A DNA stretch of 64,000 nucleotides. Origin: Acidianus sp. HS-5 (lineage in GTDB: Archaea > Thermoproteota > Thermoprotei_A > Sulfolobales > Sulfolobaceae). Of the stretch, positions 1-7,869 are shown in pieces (positions within the stretch are counted from its first letter, which is position 1; every line of letters begins with the position of its first letter). The translations under genes and the position numbers were made by a program. The notes beneath the pieces are model-generated. The model searched no databases. It was not told the DNA's origin and was given only the letters and a program-made list of their open reading frames with translations. Where the stretch lies: the NCBI RefSeq assembly GCF_021655615.1, contig NZ_AP025245.1, positions 2,294,001 through 2,358,000 of the forward strand, written 5' to 3'.

Positions 1-1
1 T

Positions 2-229
2 GAGGCTTTTATAAATGAAAGAAGGGATATAGCAAATAAGATTCTTGAAAGAGATACAGAACTTGCAAATTTACATAAGCAAATTTCTTCTGAAATACTT
101 AACAGTGATATAAAGCATAAGTCCGCACTTTTGCTTGTTTCGGACTCGTTTAGGAGGATAAGCAGATATTCAATCGACCTAGCAGAAACTACCATAAATA
201 TTATAGCTAAGAAAATAACGGACTTCTAA
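2..229 (+). CDS. PhoU-like protein, C-terminal fragment
   Basis: The reading frame is open from the left edge and stops at 229, giving 75 residues of an all-helical, charged C-terminus. The pattern (long amphipathic helices with phrases such as ILERDTELANLHKQI) resembles the PhoU helical repeat found in archaeal phosphate-uptake regulators, often fused to an AbrB-type DNA-binding domain. The N-terminus lies outside the window, so family membership is an inference from helix pattern alone. Its end overlaps the convergent JAMM-fold gene by 23 bases. It could also be another helical-bundle regulator. Confidence 0.5.
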   Translation, partial: EAFINERRDIANKILERDTELANLHKQISSEILNSDIKHKSALLLVSDSFRRISRYSIDLAETTINIIAKKITDF

Positions 230-875
230 ACACAATGTTTTCAGAATTAAAAGCCATGTAGTCTTCTTTTAGTTCTTCAAAAGTTTTAGCTTTCTTAACT
301 TTCTTTTGAAGCTTTTTCAATTCCTGTTGATCTTCAGGCGTATAAGGTCCTATCCTTAAAAAGTAAGAAATACACTCATTATTCATCACGGCTATAATTA
401 CATACCCTTTTATGAATAAGGAATCTGCAGTATCTATATCTGCAGCAGAAAATACGCAAATGCCTGGATGAGTATGAACTGAAGCTATGCCCACTGGCAT
501 CGGCATTGTTACTTTATCTATATCTCCCTCAAATATTACATATTCCCCTGATTCTAGAATAAAATTAATATATTCTATTTGAGTTTTCATTGTTTCTTCA
601 GCATAAGGAGCCATTACTTTAACAAGAAATTCCATATATAGTTCCTTAATTTTTTCATATAATTCCCTATAATCGTGAGGAGCCTCTCCTTCCTTGACTA
701 GCTCATAATCGTCAAGTCCTTCGCTCTTATGTTTAACATAAATGAAATTAAAATCGGTAGTAGGGGGATAACCGAGTATTTCGTGAGCATCTTCGGCAGT
801 AGTAAGCAAATCGTAAAGCTTTGATAACTTTAACGAAATTTCATTTTTACTAATAACTTGTTTTTTTACACTCAT
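207..875 (-). CDS. JAMM/MPN-fold putative metalloprotease, third gene of the pyrE-pyrF operon
   Basis: 222 residues. A JAMM (Mov34/JAB1) zinc motif is visible: H134-T-H136-P followed by S143-A-A-D146, with a candidate catalytic glutamate upstream in the YVIFEGD strand (about residue 116). Such domains usually remove ubiquitin-like or peptide modifiers or bind nucleotide-linked substrates; the substrate here is unknown. The spacing between the second His and the Ser is six residues, one fewer than the usual H-x-H-x7-S-x2-D, so activity is uncertain. It overlaps the end of pyrF by 26 bases and is surely cotranscribed with pyrE-pyrF. From memory, a third open reading frame also follows pyrEF in Sulfolobus. 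The N-terminal 110 residues are not recognisable. Confidence 0.7.
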   Translation of the reverse strand: MSVKKQVISKNEISLKLSKLYDLLTTAEDAHEILGYPPTTDFNFIYVKHKSEGLDDYELVKEGEAPHDYRELYEKIKELYMEFLVKVMAPYAEETMKTQIEYINFILESGEYVIFEGDIDKVTMPMPVGIASVHTHPGICVFSAADIDTADSLFIKGYVIIAVMNNECISYFLRIGPYTPEDQQELKKLQKKVKKAKTFEELKEDYMAFNSENIVFRSPLFS

Positions 876-1506
876 TAATTTTCTCCTCTTGTATCTTAAA
901 TATTTCCTTTACAGTACTCTCAAGATCTGAAGAAGTATATATTATTCTTCCAATTATTTCATAATCTGCCCCGTTACATAGAGCGTCTCCTATTTTACCG
1001 CCTTGCGCACCAACACCGGGAGAAATAATTACCTTGTCTGGAAAATCCTTCCTCACTTTCCTGAGAACCTCAATTTTTGTAGCAGGAGCAACAATGCCAT
1101 AAGGGTTTAGGTTTTTAATAACTTCTCTTATATAAGGGTATAACTCATCGTTCCAGCCTTTATGGCTCATTGAGGACAATAAGTATAATTTCTTTCTTTC
1201 TTCGTCTAGAAAATCCTTGAGTTCTCCTAATGCTCCTTTTATTCCTATAAAGGAGTGGGCTATGAAGGAATCGGCAAAATTCAATTGTTTAACTATGCTT
1301 ATCATTGTATTATCTATATCTGCAAGCTTTAGATCCATTATAACCTCATCAACCTTAATTCCTCTTAATATTTCCTTAACTCCTTCTACACCTTTCCTTA
1401 ACAATAAAGGATAACCTATCTTTATACCGTATAAATATTCACTTACCTTTACCAGAGCTTCTATAGGAACTTCTTCATCCATAGAAAAAATTATCCTACT
1501 CTTCAA
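850..1506 (-). CDS. pyrF: orotidine-5'-phosphate decarboxylase
   Basis: 218 residues, usual length for the archaeal enzyme. Catalyses the last step of UMP synthesis, OMP to UMP plus CO2, in the cytoplasm. The active-site signature D-x-K-x-x-D is present as DLKLADIDNT, and the phosphate-binding end of the barrel is seen in IISPGVGAQGG. Lies between pyrE (11-base overlap) and the JAMM-fold gene (26-base overlap), so translation of the three is probably coupled in one leftward operon. Confidence 0.95.
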   Translation of the reverse strand: MKSRIIFSMDEEVPIEALVKVSEYLYGIKIGYPLLLRKGVEGVKEILRGIKVDEVIMDLKLADIDNTMISIVKQLNFADSFIAHSFIGIKGALGELKDFLDEERKKLYLLSSMSHKGWNDELYPYIREVIKNLNPYGIVAPATKIEVLRKVRKDFPDKVIISPGVGAQGGKIGDALCNGADYEIIGRIIYTSSDLESTVKEIFKIQEEKINECKKTSY

Positions 1507-2077
1507 CGTTCTTCACCAGATATTCTTCAATCATTTTCCTCTCATTATCATTAAGCTTTGACAGGATAGATTTCAATATATCATGAATTGAGTACAAATA
1601 GTGGAGAGTAATGCCCATCTGTTCTAACCTTTCTTTAGCTCCTTCTTTTCTATCAACTATAACGAGCGCATGAGATACTTTTCCTCCGTTTCTCATTATT
1701 TCTTCTACAGACTTCTCTATAGATCCCCCAGTAGTAGATACGTCGTCTATTACTATTATCTCCTTATCCTTAACATCTGCCTCAAGTAATTTATCGGTAC
1801 CGTAACCTTTCTTCTCAAGCCTTACGTAACCCATCGATTTATTTAATTTACAAGCTATAAAAGAAGCTAAAGGTATTCCTCCAGTAGCAATTCCTATTAT
1901 CATATCAAATTTTATATCTTTCACTGTTTCTATTGCCTTATCGACTACCGTAAAGAACTCTGGATAATTGGGCAATCTCCTTAAATCGAGATAATAAGGG
2001 CTTGTTTTACCAGATGTTAAGATAAAATTTCCTATTAATAACAATTTTCTCTGCAACAAACTTTCAGCGAAATCCAT
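1496..2077 (-). CDS. pyrE: orotate phosphoribosyltransferase
   Basis: Transfers the phosphoribosyl group of PRPP to orotate, giving OMP. The PRPP-binding signature IIVIDDVSTTGGS is intact. The frame can be extended to an ATG at 2119, but I choose the ATG at 2077 (MDFAESLLQRK, 193 residues). It matches the usual N-terminus of the family, and a TATA-like element at 2100-2107 sits 25-26 bases upstream, which would make this a leaderless message. The longer start would place the promoter inside the coding region. First gene of pyrE-pyrF-JAMM, divergent from pyrB. Confidence 0.92.
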   Translation of the reverse strand: MDFAESLLQRKLLLIGNFILTSGKTSPYYLDLRRLPNYPEFFTVVDKAIETVKDIKFDMIIGIATGGIPLASFIACKLNKSMGYVRLEKKGYGTDKLLEADVKDKEIIVIDDVSTTGGSIEKSVEEIMRNGGKVSHALVIVDRKEGAKERLEQMGITLHYLYSIHDILKSILSKLNDNERKMIEEYLVKNVEE

Positions 2078-2099
2078 CTTAGGTATAATGGAAAAAGAG

Positions 2100-2107
2100 T
2101 TTAAATA
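2100..2107. promoter_or_regulatory. shared TATA element of the divergent pyr operons
   Basis: The sequence TTTAAATA contains the palindrome TTTAAA. On the minus strand its centre is 25-26 bases from the ATG chosen for pyrE; on the plus strand the expected start point falls near 2129, giving pyrB a leader of about ten bases. No other TATA-like element lies between the two operons. Assigned by eye from spacing rules for archaeal promoters. Confidence 0.55.
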
Positions 2108-2138
2108 CAATTTTCGCATATGAAGATTAAGGGCATTA

Positions 2139-3041
2139 TTGAGAGATATAATTTCGTCATTGGATTTTTCTAAAGAAAATTTCCTTGAAATTTTCTCGCT
2201 TGCTGATGAGATTGAAAAAGGTAAAAAGCTAAGGCTAGAGGAAGAAAAGGTAGTTGCTACGGCATTTTTTGAACCTAGTACTAGAACTCAATTAAGCTTT
2301 ACTACTGCCGCACTCAAGTTGGGAGCAAAAACTATAGGTTTTTCTTCTATTGAAGGAACTTCAGAAACTAAAGGAGAAAATTTCGCTGATACTATAAGAA
2401 TGCTTGAGAACTATTCTGACTGCATAATTATAAGGCATAAATTTGATGGAGCTTCAAAATTTGCTGCTGAAATAAATAATAAGCCGATAATAAATGCAGG
2501 AGATGGAAAGCATGAACATCCAACGCAAACACTTATAGATATTTATACAATATATAAAATATTTGGGAGTCCAGATAATCTAGTTTACGGAATTCTGGGC
2601 GATCTTAAATATGCTAGAACTGTGAACAGCTTACTCAGAGGATTAACAAGGTTTAAACCAAAATTTGTGTATCTAATCTCTCCAGAACCTTTAAGAGCTA
2701 GAAAAGAGATACTTTCAGAGCTTAATTACCCTTACAAGGAGATAGAGTCTATTTCAGAAGTAATATCAGAGATAGACGTTCTTTATGTAACAAGGATACA
2801 GAAAGAGAGATTTCCAGACGAAATGGAATATGAGAGAGTTAAGGAAAGCTACACGGTTGATGAGAACTTAGTTAATCAAATGAAAAAAGATTCAATAATT
2901 ATTCATCCTTTGCCTAGAGTAAGTGAAATCGACAGGAGAATAGACAGCAAACCCCAAGCTAAGTACTTTTATCAGGCATCTCTAGGAGTTCCAATAAGGA
3001 TGTCGTTACTTTATAAAATCCTTAGCGGTGAATGGCAGTGA
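2139..3041 (+). CDS. pyrB: aspartate carbamoyltransferase, catalytic chain
   Basis: 300 residues, normal for the catalytic chain. Condenses carbamoyl phosphate and aspartate to carbamoyl aspartate. The carbamoyl-phosphate loop FFEPSTRTQ (residues 43-51) and the HPTQ motif (in EHPTQTLIDI) are intact, as is the C-terminal HPLPR. The start is a TTG giving MRDIISSLDF; no ATG is available in frame nearby. First gene of the rightward pyr operon, overlapping pyrI by 10 bases, so the two chains of the holoenzyme are made together. Confidence 0.96.
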   Translation: MRDIISSLDFSKENFLEIFSLADEIEKGKKLRLEEEKVVATAFFEPSTRTQLSFTTAALKLGAKTIGFSSIEGTSETKGENFADTIRMLENYSDCIIIRHKFDGASKFAAEINNKPIINAGDGKHEHPTQTLIDIYTIYKIFGSPDNLVYGILGDLKYARTVNSLLRGLTRFKPKFVYLISPEPLRARKEILSELNYPYKEIESISEVISEIDVLYVTRIQKERFPDEMEYERVKESYTVDENLVNQMKKDSIIIHPLPRVSEIDRRIDSKPQAKYFYQASLGVPIRMSLLYKILSGEWQ

Positions 3042-3505
3042 AAAACGGATTAATTGTGAGTAAGATAAAGAACGGAACTGTAATAGATCACATCCCAGCA
3101 GGAAGGGCTTTAGCAGTCCTCAAAATCTTGGGAATTAGAGGAAATGAAGGAAACAGAGTAGCACTTGTGATGAACGTTGAAAGTAGCAAGATGGCTAAAA
3201 AAGATATAGTAAAGATTGAAGAAAAAGAATTAAACCAGAGAGAAGTTGAATTAACAGCATTAATAGCACCATCAGCAACTATTAACATTATAAGAAATTA
3301 CGAAGTTACTGAAAAAAGAAAATTAAACCTACCAGAAAAAATTGAGGGAATCTTGAAATGTCCTAATCCAGCATGCATCACAAATAACGATGTCGAGGCA
3401 AAATCGCGATTTACCGTCAAAAGTAAATCAGCCTTAATTTTAAAATGCGATTATTGCGAAACAACATTAACTGAGGAAGAAGTGCTGAGGCAAATCCTAC
3501 TATGA
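3032..3505 (+). CDS. pyrI: aspartate carbamoyltransferase, regulatory chain
   Basis: 157 residues. Binds nucleotide effectors through the N-terminal ferredoxin-like domain (about residues 1-98) and contacts the catalytic chain through a C-terminal zinc domain. The four zinc ligands are visible: C110 and C115 (CPNPAC) and C139 and C142 (CDYC). Overlaps pyrB at its start and the PyrK-like gene at its end (four-base ATGA overlap). Confidence 0.96.
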   Translation: MAVKNGLIVSKIKNGTVIDHIPAGRALAVLKILGIRGNEGNRVALVMNVESSKMAKKDIVKIEEKELNQREVELTALIAPSATINIIRNYEVTEKRKLNLPEKIEGILKCPNPACITNNDVEAKSRFTVKSKSALILKCDYCETTLTEEEVLRQILL

Positions 3506-4086
3506 TTTATAGTAAAATCTTAAAAATTACTAAAGTGGGAAAAATATTTAATATTTATATTGAAGTGAATTTTAATCCTTTGCCAGGACAATATATTTCC
3601 ATCATATTACCTTCAGAAAACGAGATCCCATTAGGCATAGGAGATTATGAGGATGGAGTACTTACCTTATTTATAGAATCAGAAAAAATTATTAAAAAAC
3701 TTCTCAACAAAAAATACTTATTATTAAAAGGACCTCTTGGAAGGGAAATAAGACTAGGAAGAAGAATTTTAGGTATAGCAGAAGGTAATCTTTACTACGA
3801 TTTACTCTATCCATTAAGACAAGCAAAAAGGCAAAGTAAAGAAGTAAAAGTTCTATGCAAAGGCTGCGAAAGCGAGTTCGAAGAGCCTTCTAAAGATGAA
3901 GATTTTGATACCGTGCTAGCAGCAGTAAATTATAATGAAATAAAATACTTACCTCCTGAAGCTTATATTTACGTAAGATGGGTAAAAATGAATTGTACTA
4001 TGGGTGTCTGCGGGGTCTGTAATATAAAAGGCCACTTACCATGTGTTGAAGGCCCTTTCATGAAGGTGAAAGATCTTGTGGATTAG
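3502..4086 (+). CDS. pyrK: PyrK-like iron-sulfur subunit of dihydroorotate dehydrogenase
   Basis: 194 residues, clearly shorter than the roughly 260 of bacterial PyrK. The C-terminal [2Fe-2S] ligands are present: C165, C170, C173 and C181 (MNCTMGVCGVC then LPC). An N-terminal beta barrel like that of ferredoxin reductases is suggested by PGQYISIILP, but the Arg-containing FAD motif expected just after it is replaced by EIPLGIGD. This fits a subunit that carries iron-sulfur but little or no flavin, as I recall being reported for the type 1S enzyme of Sulfolobus. Sits inside pyrB-I-K-C-D with overlaps on both sides. Confidence 0.85.
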   Translation: MIYSKILKITKVGKIFNIYIEVNFNPLPGQYISIILPSENEIPLGIGDYEDGVLTLFIESEKIIKKLLNKKYLLLKGPLGREIRLGRRILGIAEGNLYYDLLYPLRQAKRQSKEVKVLCKGCESEFEEPSKDEDFDTVLAAVNYNEIKYLPPEAYIYVRWVKMNCTMGVCGVCNIKGHLPCVEGPFMKVKDLVD

Positions 4087-5236
4087 AGGCAAGATGTTTA
4101 TCAATGGCGAGGTAATAGATGGCTGTGTAAATTTTGACAGAAAAATTAAGGAAATTAGAAAGGATTGCAAACCGGACATTGATATTCCTCAAGGAAAAAT
4201 AATTTTGCCAGGATCGATAGATATGCATGTTCATGTTAGGGGGATGAATTTATCGTATAAGGAAGATGTAAGAACTGCTACCTCTGAAGCAGTTTATGGT
4301 GGAGTTACTACAATAGTAGATATGCCTAACACTTCACCTTATATTAATACTTCAGAAAGAGTACAGGAAAGACTTAGAGAATTCGCGAATTTCTCAAGGT
4401 CGGATTATGGAATATACTCTGGAGTTACGTCAGACGAGAGAGTTGGCAAATTACCTATTGCAGGCTACAAGGTATTCCCAGAAGACCTTGAAAAACCTGA
4501 GTTACAACTAGTTCTATCATCTAAAAAATTGAAAATTCTTCATCCCGAATTACCATTATCAACTAGGCAATTTAGGGATTTAAGGGAAATGTGGCAGGAA
4601 ATTGCTTCACTTTACTTAGTTTCAGGGAGATTTCACATAACTCATGTAACAAACTATGAGACGCTTACTAAGGCTAAGGAAATGGGATTTACTACAGACT
4701 TTACTCCCCACCATTTACTCCTTGAGGAAATAAAAGGAAATTGTCTAACCAAAGTGAATCCACCCATAAGAAACATTACTGAACGTAGAAAATTACTTAA
4801 GGCAATATTTGATGCAGATGCTATAGCAAGTGATCATGCTCCTCATACTTTGCAGGAAAAAAGCCAGCCTTACGAAATTTGTCCGCCTGGAATTTCAGCG
4901 GTCTCGTTTACTACACCTTTTATTTATTCGCTGGTAAAGAAAAACGTGTTGCCTCTTGCCAGAGCAGTTGATTTAGTATCCAGTAATCCTGCGAAAATTC
5001 TAGGCATAAATGCAGGAGAAATAAAAGAAGGAAGCGTTGCAGACTTTACTGTAATAAACTTTGAAAAGGACTGGAGGTACCACACTGAGTACTCAAAGGT
5101 TATTGAAACTCCTTTTGACGAGTATCCATTGGACGTTTCAATATATTTAACAATAGTTGAAGGGAAAGTAGCTTACGATAGTTATGAGGTTTACCCTATA
5201 AGGGGGATGAATTTATTTGAGAGTAGCAAACCTTGA
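4076..5236 (+). CDS. pyrC: dihydroorotase
   Basis: 386 residues, an amidohydrolase that cyclises carbamoyl aspartate to dihydroorotate. The metal site starts with D-M-H51-V-H53-V-R and continues with later histidines (FHITHVTN and SDHAPH); the C-terminal barrel-plus-sandwich layout is typical (GSVADFTVINF). The start is a TTG overlapping the end of pyrK by 11 bases; the end overlaps pyrD by 20 bases. No in-frame ATG is close enough to replace the TTG. Confidence 0.93.
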   Translation: MWIRGKMFINGEVIDGCVNFDRKIKEIRKDCKPDIDIPQGKIILPGSIDMHVHVRGMNLSYKEDVRTATSEAVYGGVTTIVDMPNTSPYINTSERVQERLREFANFSRSDYGIYSGVTSDERVGKLPIAGYKVFPEDLEKPELQLVLSSKKLKILHPELPLSTRQFRDLREMWQEIASLYLVSGRFHITHVTNYETLTKAKEMGFTTDFTPHHLLLEEIKGNCLTKVNPPIRNITERRKLLKAIFDADAIASDHAPHTLQEKSQPYEICPPGISAVSFTTPFIYSLVKKNVLPLARAVDLVSSNPAKILGINAGEIKEGSVADFTVINFEKDWRYHTEYSKVIETPFDEYPLDVSIYLTIVEGKVAYDSYEVYPIRGMNLFESSKP

Positions 5237-6089
5237 TTTTAGAGATCCTTTAATAATCTCTTCAGGCATACTTCCGGACATTCCCGAATTAATGGAGAGA
5301 ATCTGTAAAGAGTACGAGCCTTCAGCAATAACAACTAAGACCCTGACCTTTACTCCTTTAGAACCTCATAAACCGCCTACGGTAATAGAATTTCATAATG
5401 GCTGTTATATGAATGCAATAGGTTTAGGAAATCCTGGAGTTGGAATTATTGAGAAAATTAAACTTGAAAAATGTAAACTTTTTGTAAGCATAGGAGGCAA
5501 TAATATTGAGGATATAATCAAATCTGCAGAAATCGTAGAGAGCAAAGCAGAAATAATTGAAATTAATGCAAGTAGCCCTAATAGAAAAGGTTACGGAGAA
5601 TCTATTTCGTCTATAATCCATGAAATAGTAAAGGAGGTAAAATCTCACGTTAGAAAGCCAGTATTCGTTAAAATAGGCCCTTGGGACAACGCTTTGGATA
5701 TAGTAGGAAAAGCTTTAGATGCAGGAGCTGACGGAATTACTGCAATTAACACACTAAAGGGACTAATGATAGATACAGAAGAATTCAAGCCAGTATTATC
5801 TTACGGTACTGGGGGAATTTCAGGTAGATGTATTTATCCTCTTGCCTTAAGGACAATTAAGGACATTTACGAGGAATACGAAACTGATATCATAGGTATG
5901 GGAGGAATTTTCTCGTTTAGGGAAGTATTAGGAATGTTAAGTGTTGGGGCGAAATTAACAGGTTTAGGTAGTGTAATACTAGATAGCGGGTATGAAGTAA
6001 TAAGCGAAATACGAAGGAACTTGATAAACTACTTAAATGAAAAGGGATTAAAACTTGAAGATATATTTGCTATTGCAGTGAAAAAATGA
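5217..6089 (+). CDS. pyrD: dihydroorotate dehydrogenase, type 1S catalytic subunit
   Basis: 290 residues, TIM-barrel flavoprotein oxidising dihydroorotate to orotate. The FMN and substrate loops are visible in NASSPNRKGYG and GMGGIFS. At the catalytic-loop position class 1A/1B enzymes carry cysteine (S-C-P-N); here the loop reads S-S-P-N, so serine is the likely base. Together with the short PyrK, this matches the type 1S enzyme I recall from Sulfolobus solfataricus. TTG start, overlapping pyrC; a four-base overlap leads into the next small gene. Confidence 0.93.
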   Translation: MRVANLDFRDPLIISSGILPDIPELMERICKEYEPSAITTKTLTFTPLEPHKPPTVIEFHNGCYMNAIGLGNPGVGIIEKIKLEKCKLFVSIGGNNIEDIIKSAEIVESKAEIIEINASSPNRKGYGESISSIIHEIVKEVKSHVRKPVFVKIGPWDNALDIVGKALDAGADGITAINTLKGLMIDTEEFKPVLSYGTGGISGRCIYPLALRTIKDIYEEYETDIIGMGGIFSFREVLGMLSVGAKLTGLGSVILDSGYEVISEIRRNLINYLNEKGLKLEDIFAIAVKK

Positions 6090-6385
6090 GAGCCGTAATG
6101 AAAGGTAGGGATTTAGAGGGGTTGGTTTTCTTAGGTAAAGTTGAGTCTGTAAACGTGGAATTTTGTGACGATAAAAAGACTTTAGCTAAGGTTGTTGTAA
6201 AGACTACCGATGGAGATGAAGTAGAGTCTGAATGCATTCCAGTAAGGGCTGCTGGTAAGATTTCCATCGTAATAAAGCATTACTTAAGAATGGGAATAGG
6301 AAACCATATTATAACTAATGAAAAAAGCGTAGGAAATGTAGACATGGAGGGAGAAAATGAAACTGAGGATAGACAAACTTCCTAA
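6086..6385 (+). CDS. small conserved-looking protein at the end of the pyr operon
   Basis: 99 residues, not recognised. It begins at an ATGA overlap with pyrD, so it is translated with the pyr operon. The first 75 residues look like a small beta-rich fold (alternating hydrophobic strands around KVESVNVEF and KVVVKTTDGDEVESE); the last 20 are acidic and probably disordered. A second in-frame ATG four codons in is possible. The last 29 bases overlap the next gene. No function can be assigned; the position suggests a link to pyrimidine metabolism or merely shared transcription. Confidence 0.6.
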   Translation: MRAVMKGRDLEGLVFLGKVESVNVEFCDDKKTLAKVVVKTTDGDEVESECIPVRAAGKISIVIKHYLRMGIGNHIITNEKSVGNVDMEGENETEDRQTS

Positions 6386-6665
6386 AACGGATGAAGATTT
6401 AGAGAAAATTCAGCAAGAAGTTGAGACAGAGCACCATCATCATGAGGAAGAAGGTAAAAGTATAGAGGAAGTTATAGGTGAATTATATGTCAGGCTGCAG
6501 AGTTTAGAAAGTAAATCGAAAGAACTTGAAGACTCCTCCGAAGCTTGTAAAGAAGAGATTTCAAGAATTTATAAAGTCCTAGGAAAAATGTTAATAGCTT
6601 TGACTACTAAGGACGAAAATGAAAAGATTAAAAATCTCAAAGATATTTTAAGCACACTTGAATAA
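6357..6665 (+). CDS. small coiled-coil protein, function unknown
   Basis: 102 residues, not recognised. A strong Shine-Dalgarno-like run (ggaggga, 6346-6352) lies just upstream of the ATG, which supports this start although it overlaps the preceding gene by 29 bases. The protein has an acidic stretch containing four histidines followed by glutamates (residues 23-31, EHHHHEEEG) and then a long predicted coiled coil (about residues 35-75). The His/Glu cluster could bind metal, but that is speculation. Last gene of the rightward pyr transcription unit by spacing. Confidence 0.6.
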   Translation: MKLRIDKLPKTDEDLEKIQQEVETEHHHHEEEGKSIEEVIGELYVRLQSLESKSKELEDSSEACKEEISRIYKVLGKMLIALTTKDENEKIKNLKDILSTLE

Positions 6666-6667
6666 TT

Positions 6668-7273
6668 ATGGAACTATCTCAAACAGTAATAATAGCAATA
6701 AAACTTTTCGCAATAATGGATCCTTTTTCAATTATTCCTTATCTTTTAGCGATATTTGAAGAGTATTCTCAAAGCTCTGATACAAAAGTTAGTTGGAATT
6801 ACTTAATCAACAAGGTAGAGCTAGCTGTAGTAATTCTCCTGGTATTTTTCTCATTAATAGGTAAGGCATTCTTAGACTTCTTAGGATTAACCCCAGCCTC
6901 TCTAGAAATTGGAGGAGGAATAATTCTGGTCTACCTAGGTATAGACACTATGGGAGGTTTTCAGCAATTAAAATTCTTAGGCAGAAGTTTAGTAGAAGCT
7001 GCAGTTACACCAATTGCTACTCCATTAATTGTAGGACCAGGGACAATGGCTGCCCTAGTCACTTTGTCGGTCTCTTTCCCAGTTTACTATCTTTTAATTG
7101 GAAGTTTAATAGCGGCTGGTATAACTTACGTAATATTAAGATTTGGACCTTTGTTCGTAAAACTCTTAGGCAGGACTGGAACAGTAGCTGCAGGAAGATT
7201 TACTGCGATCATAATAGCAGCTTTTGGAGTTCAACTAATTTTAGAGGGTATATCTCAAATTAACTTAGTGTGA
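6668..7273 (+). CDS. MarC-family integral membrane protein
   Basis: 201 residues with about six hydrophobic segments. The MDPFSIIPYLLAIF phrase near the N-terminus and the ATPIATPLIVGPGTMA segment are typical of the MarC/UPF0056 family, whose transport or other activity is not established despite the name (multiple antibiotic resistance). Starts two bases after the coiled-coil gene stops, so it may be the last member of the pyr unit. Confidence 0.85.
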   Translation: MELSQTVIIAIKLFAIMDPFSIIPYLLAIFEEYSQSSDTKVSWNYLINKVELAVVILLVFFSLIGKAFLDFLGLTPASLEIGGGIILVYLGIDTMGGFQQLKFLGRSLVEAAVTPIATPLIVGPGTMAALVTLSVSFPVYYLLIGSLIAAGITYVILRFGPLFVKLLGRTGTVAAGRFTAIIIAAFGVQLILEGISQINLV

Positions 7274-7322
7274 AGATTCCTATTTAAAATGAAAATTTTT
7301 TAATCAGATTTACGATTGCATT

Positions 7323-7802
7323 ATGAAGTGTATGTCTGACAGCATAAAAAAGAAAGTGGACATGGATACAATTGATAGGAGATTATTAATAGAATTATTA
7401 AGAGATGCAAGAAGTAGTTTAAGAAGACTTTCAGAAGAAATGAATGTATCCCCCGCAACTTTACATAATAGATTAACCAGACTTGTGCAAGAAGGCATAA
7501 TAAAAGGATTTACTGCATTAATAGATTATACTAAATTAGGTTACAGTCTTTCTGCAGTAATAATGGCCAAAGTTGATGGAAAACATCTTGTTGAATTTGA
7601 AAGAGAGGTTGCAAATGCTGATAACGTAGTAGCAGTTTACGACGTAGTCGGAGAATACGATGTAGTTTTAATAGCAAAGTTCAGGAGCGTAGAAGATCTC
7701 GATGCGTTTTTAAAACAATTACTCAAGAATCCCAAAGTTGAAAGGACTTATACTAGCATAGTACTAAATGTTGTTAAAGAAGATCCAAGAGTAAAAATTT
7801 AG
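7323..7802 (+). CDS. lrp: Lrp/AsnC-family transcription regulator
   Basis: 159 residues. The N-terminal helix-turn-helix (about residues 17-65, LRRLSEEMNVSPATLHNRLTR) is followed by a RAM/ACT-like domain that binds amino acids and makes dimers or octamers. Position relative to the pyr operon and to the ring-synthase gene agrees with Sa-Lrp of Sulfolobus acidocaldarius, which I recall as a glutamine-responsive architectural regulator; that identity rests on synteny from memory. TATA-like TTTAAA at 7283-7288 precedes it; a second ATG four codons in (7332) is an alternative start. Confidence 0.88.
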   Translation: MKCMSDSIKKKVDMDTIDRRLLIELLRDARSSLRRLSEEMNVSPATLHNRLTRLVQEGIIKGFTALIDYTKLGYSLSAVIMAKVDGKHLVEFEREVANADNVVAVYDVVGEYDVVLIAKFRSVEDLDAFLKQLLKNPKVERTYTSIVLNVVKEDPRVKI

Positions 7803-7869
7803 ACTTTTTCATATGCAAAAGCCTTATATACTATATGACGTCCTCATATATCTATATGGTGTCTTAAAT

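Noticed and set aside
6420..6460. His-rich stretch that could look like an engineered tag
   Set aside because: Only four consecutive histidines followed by glutamates, within a normal gene in an operon; no vector sequence around it.
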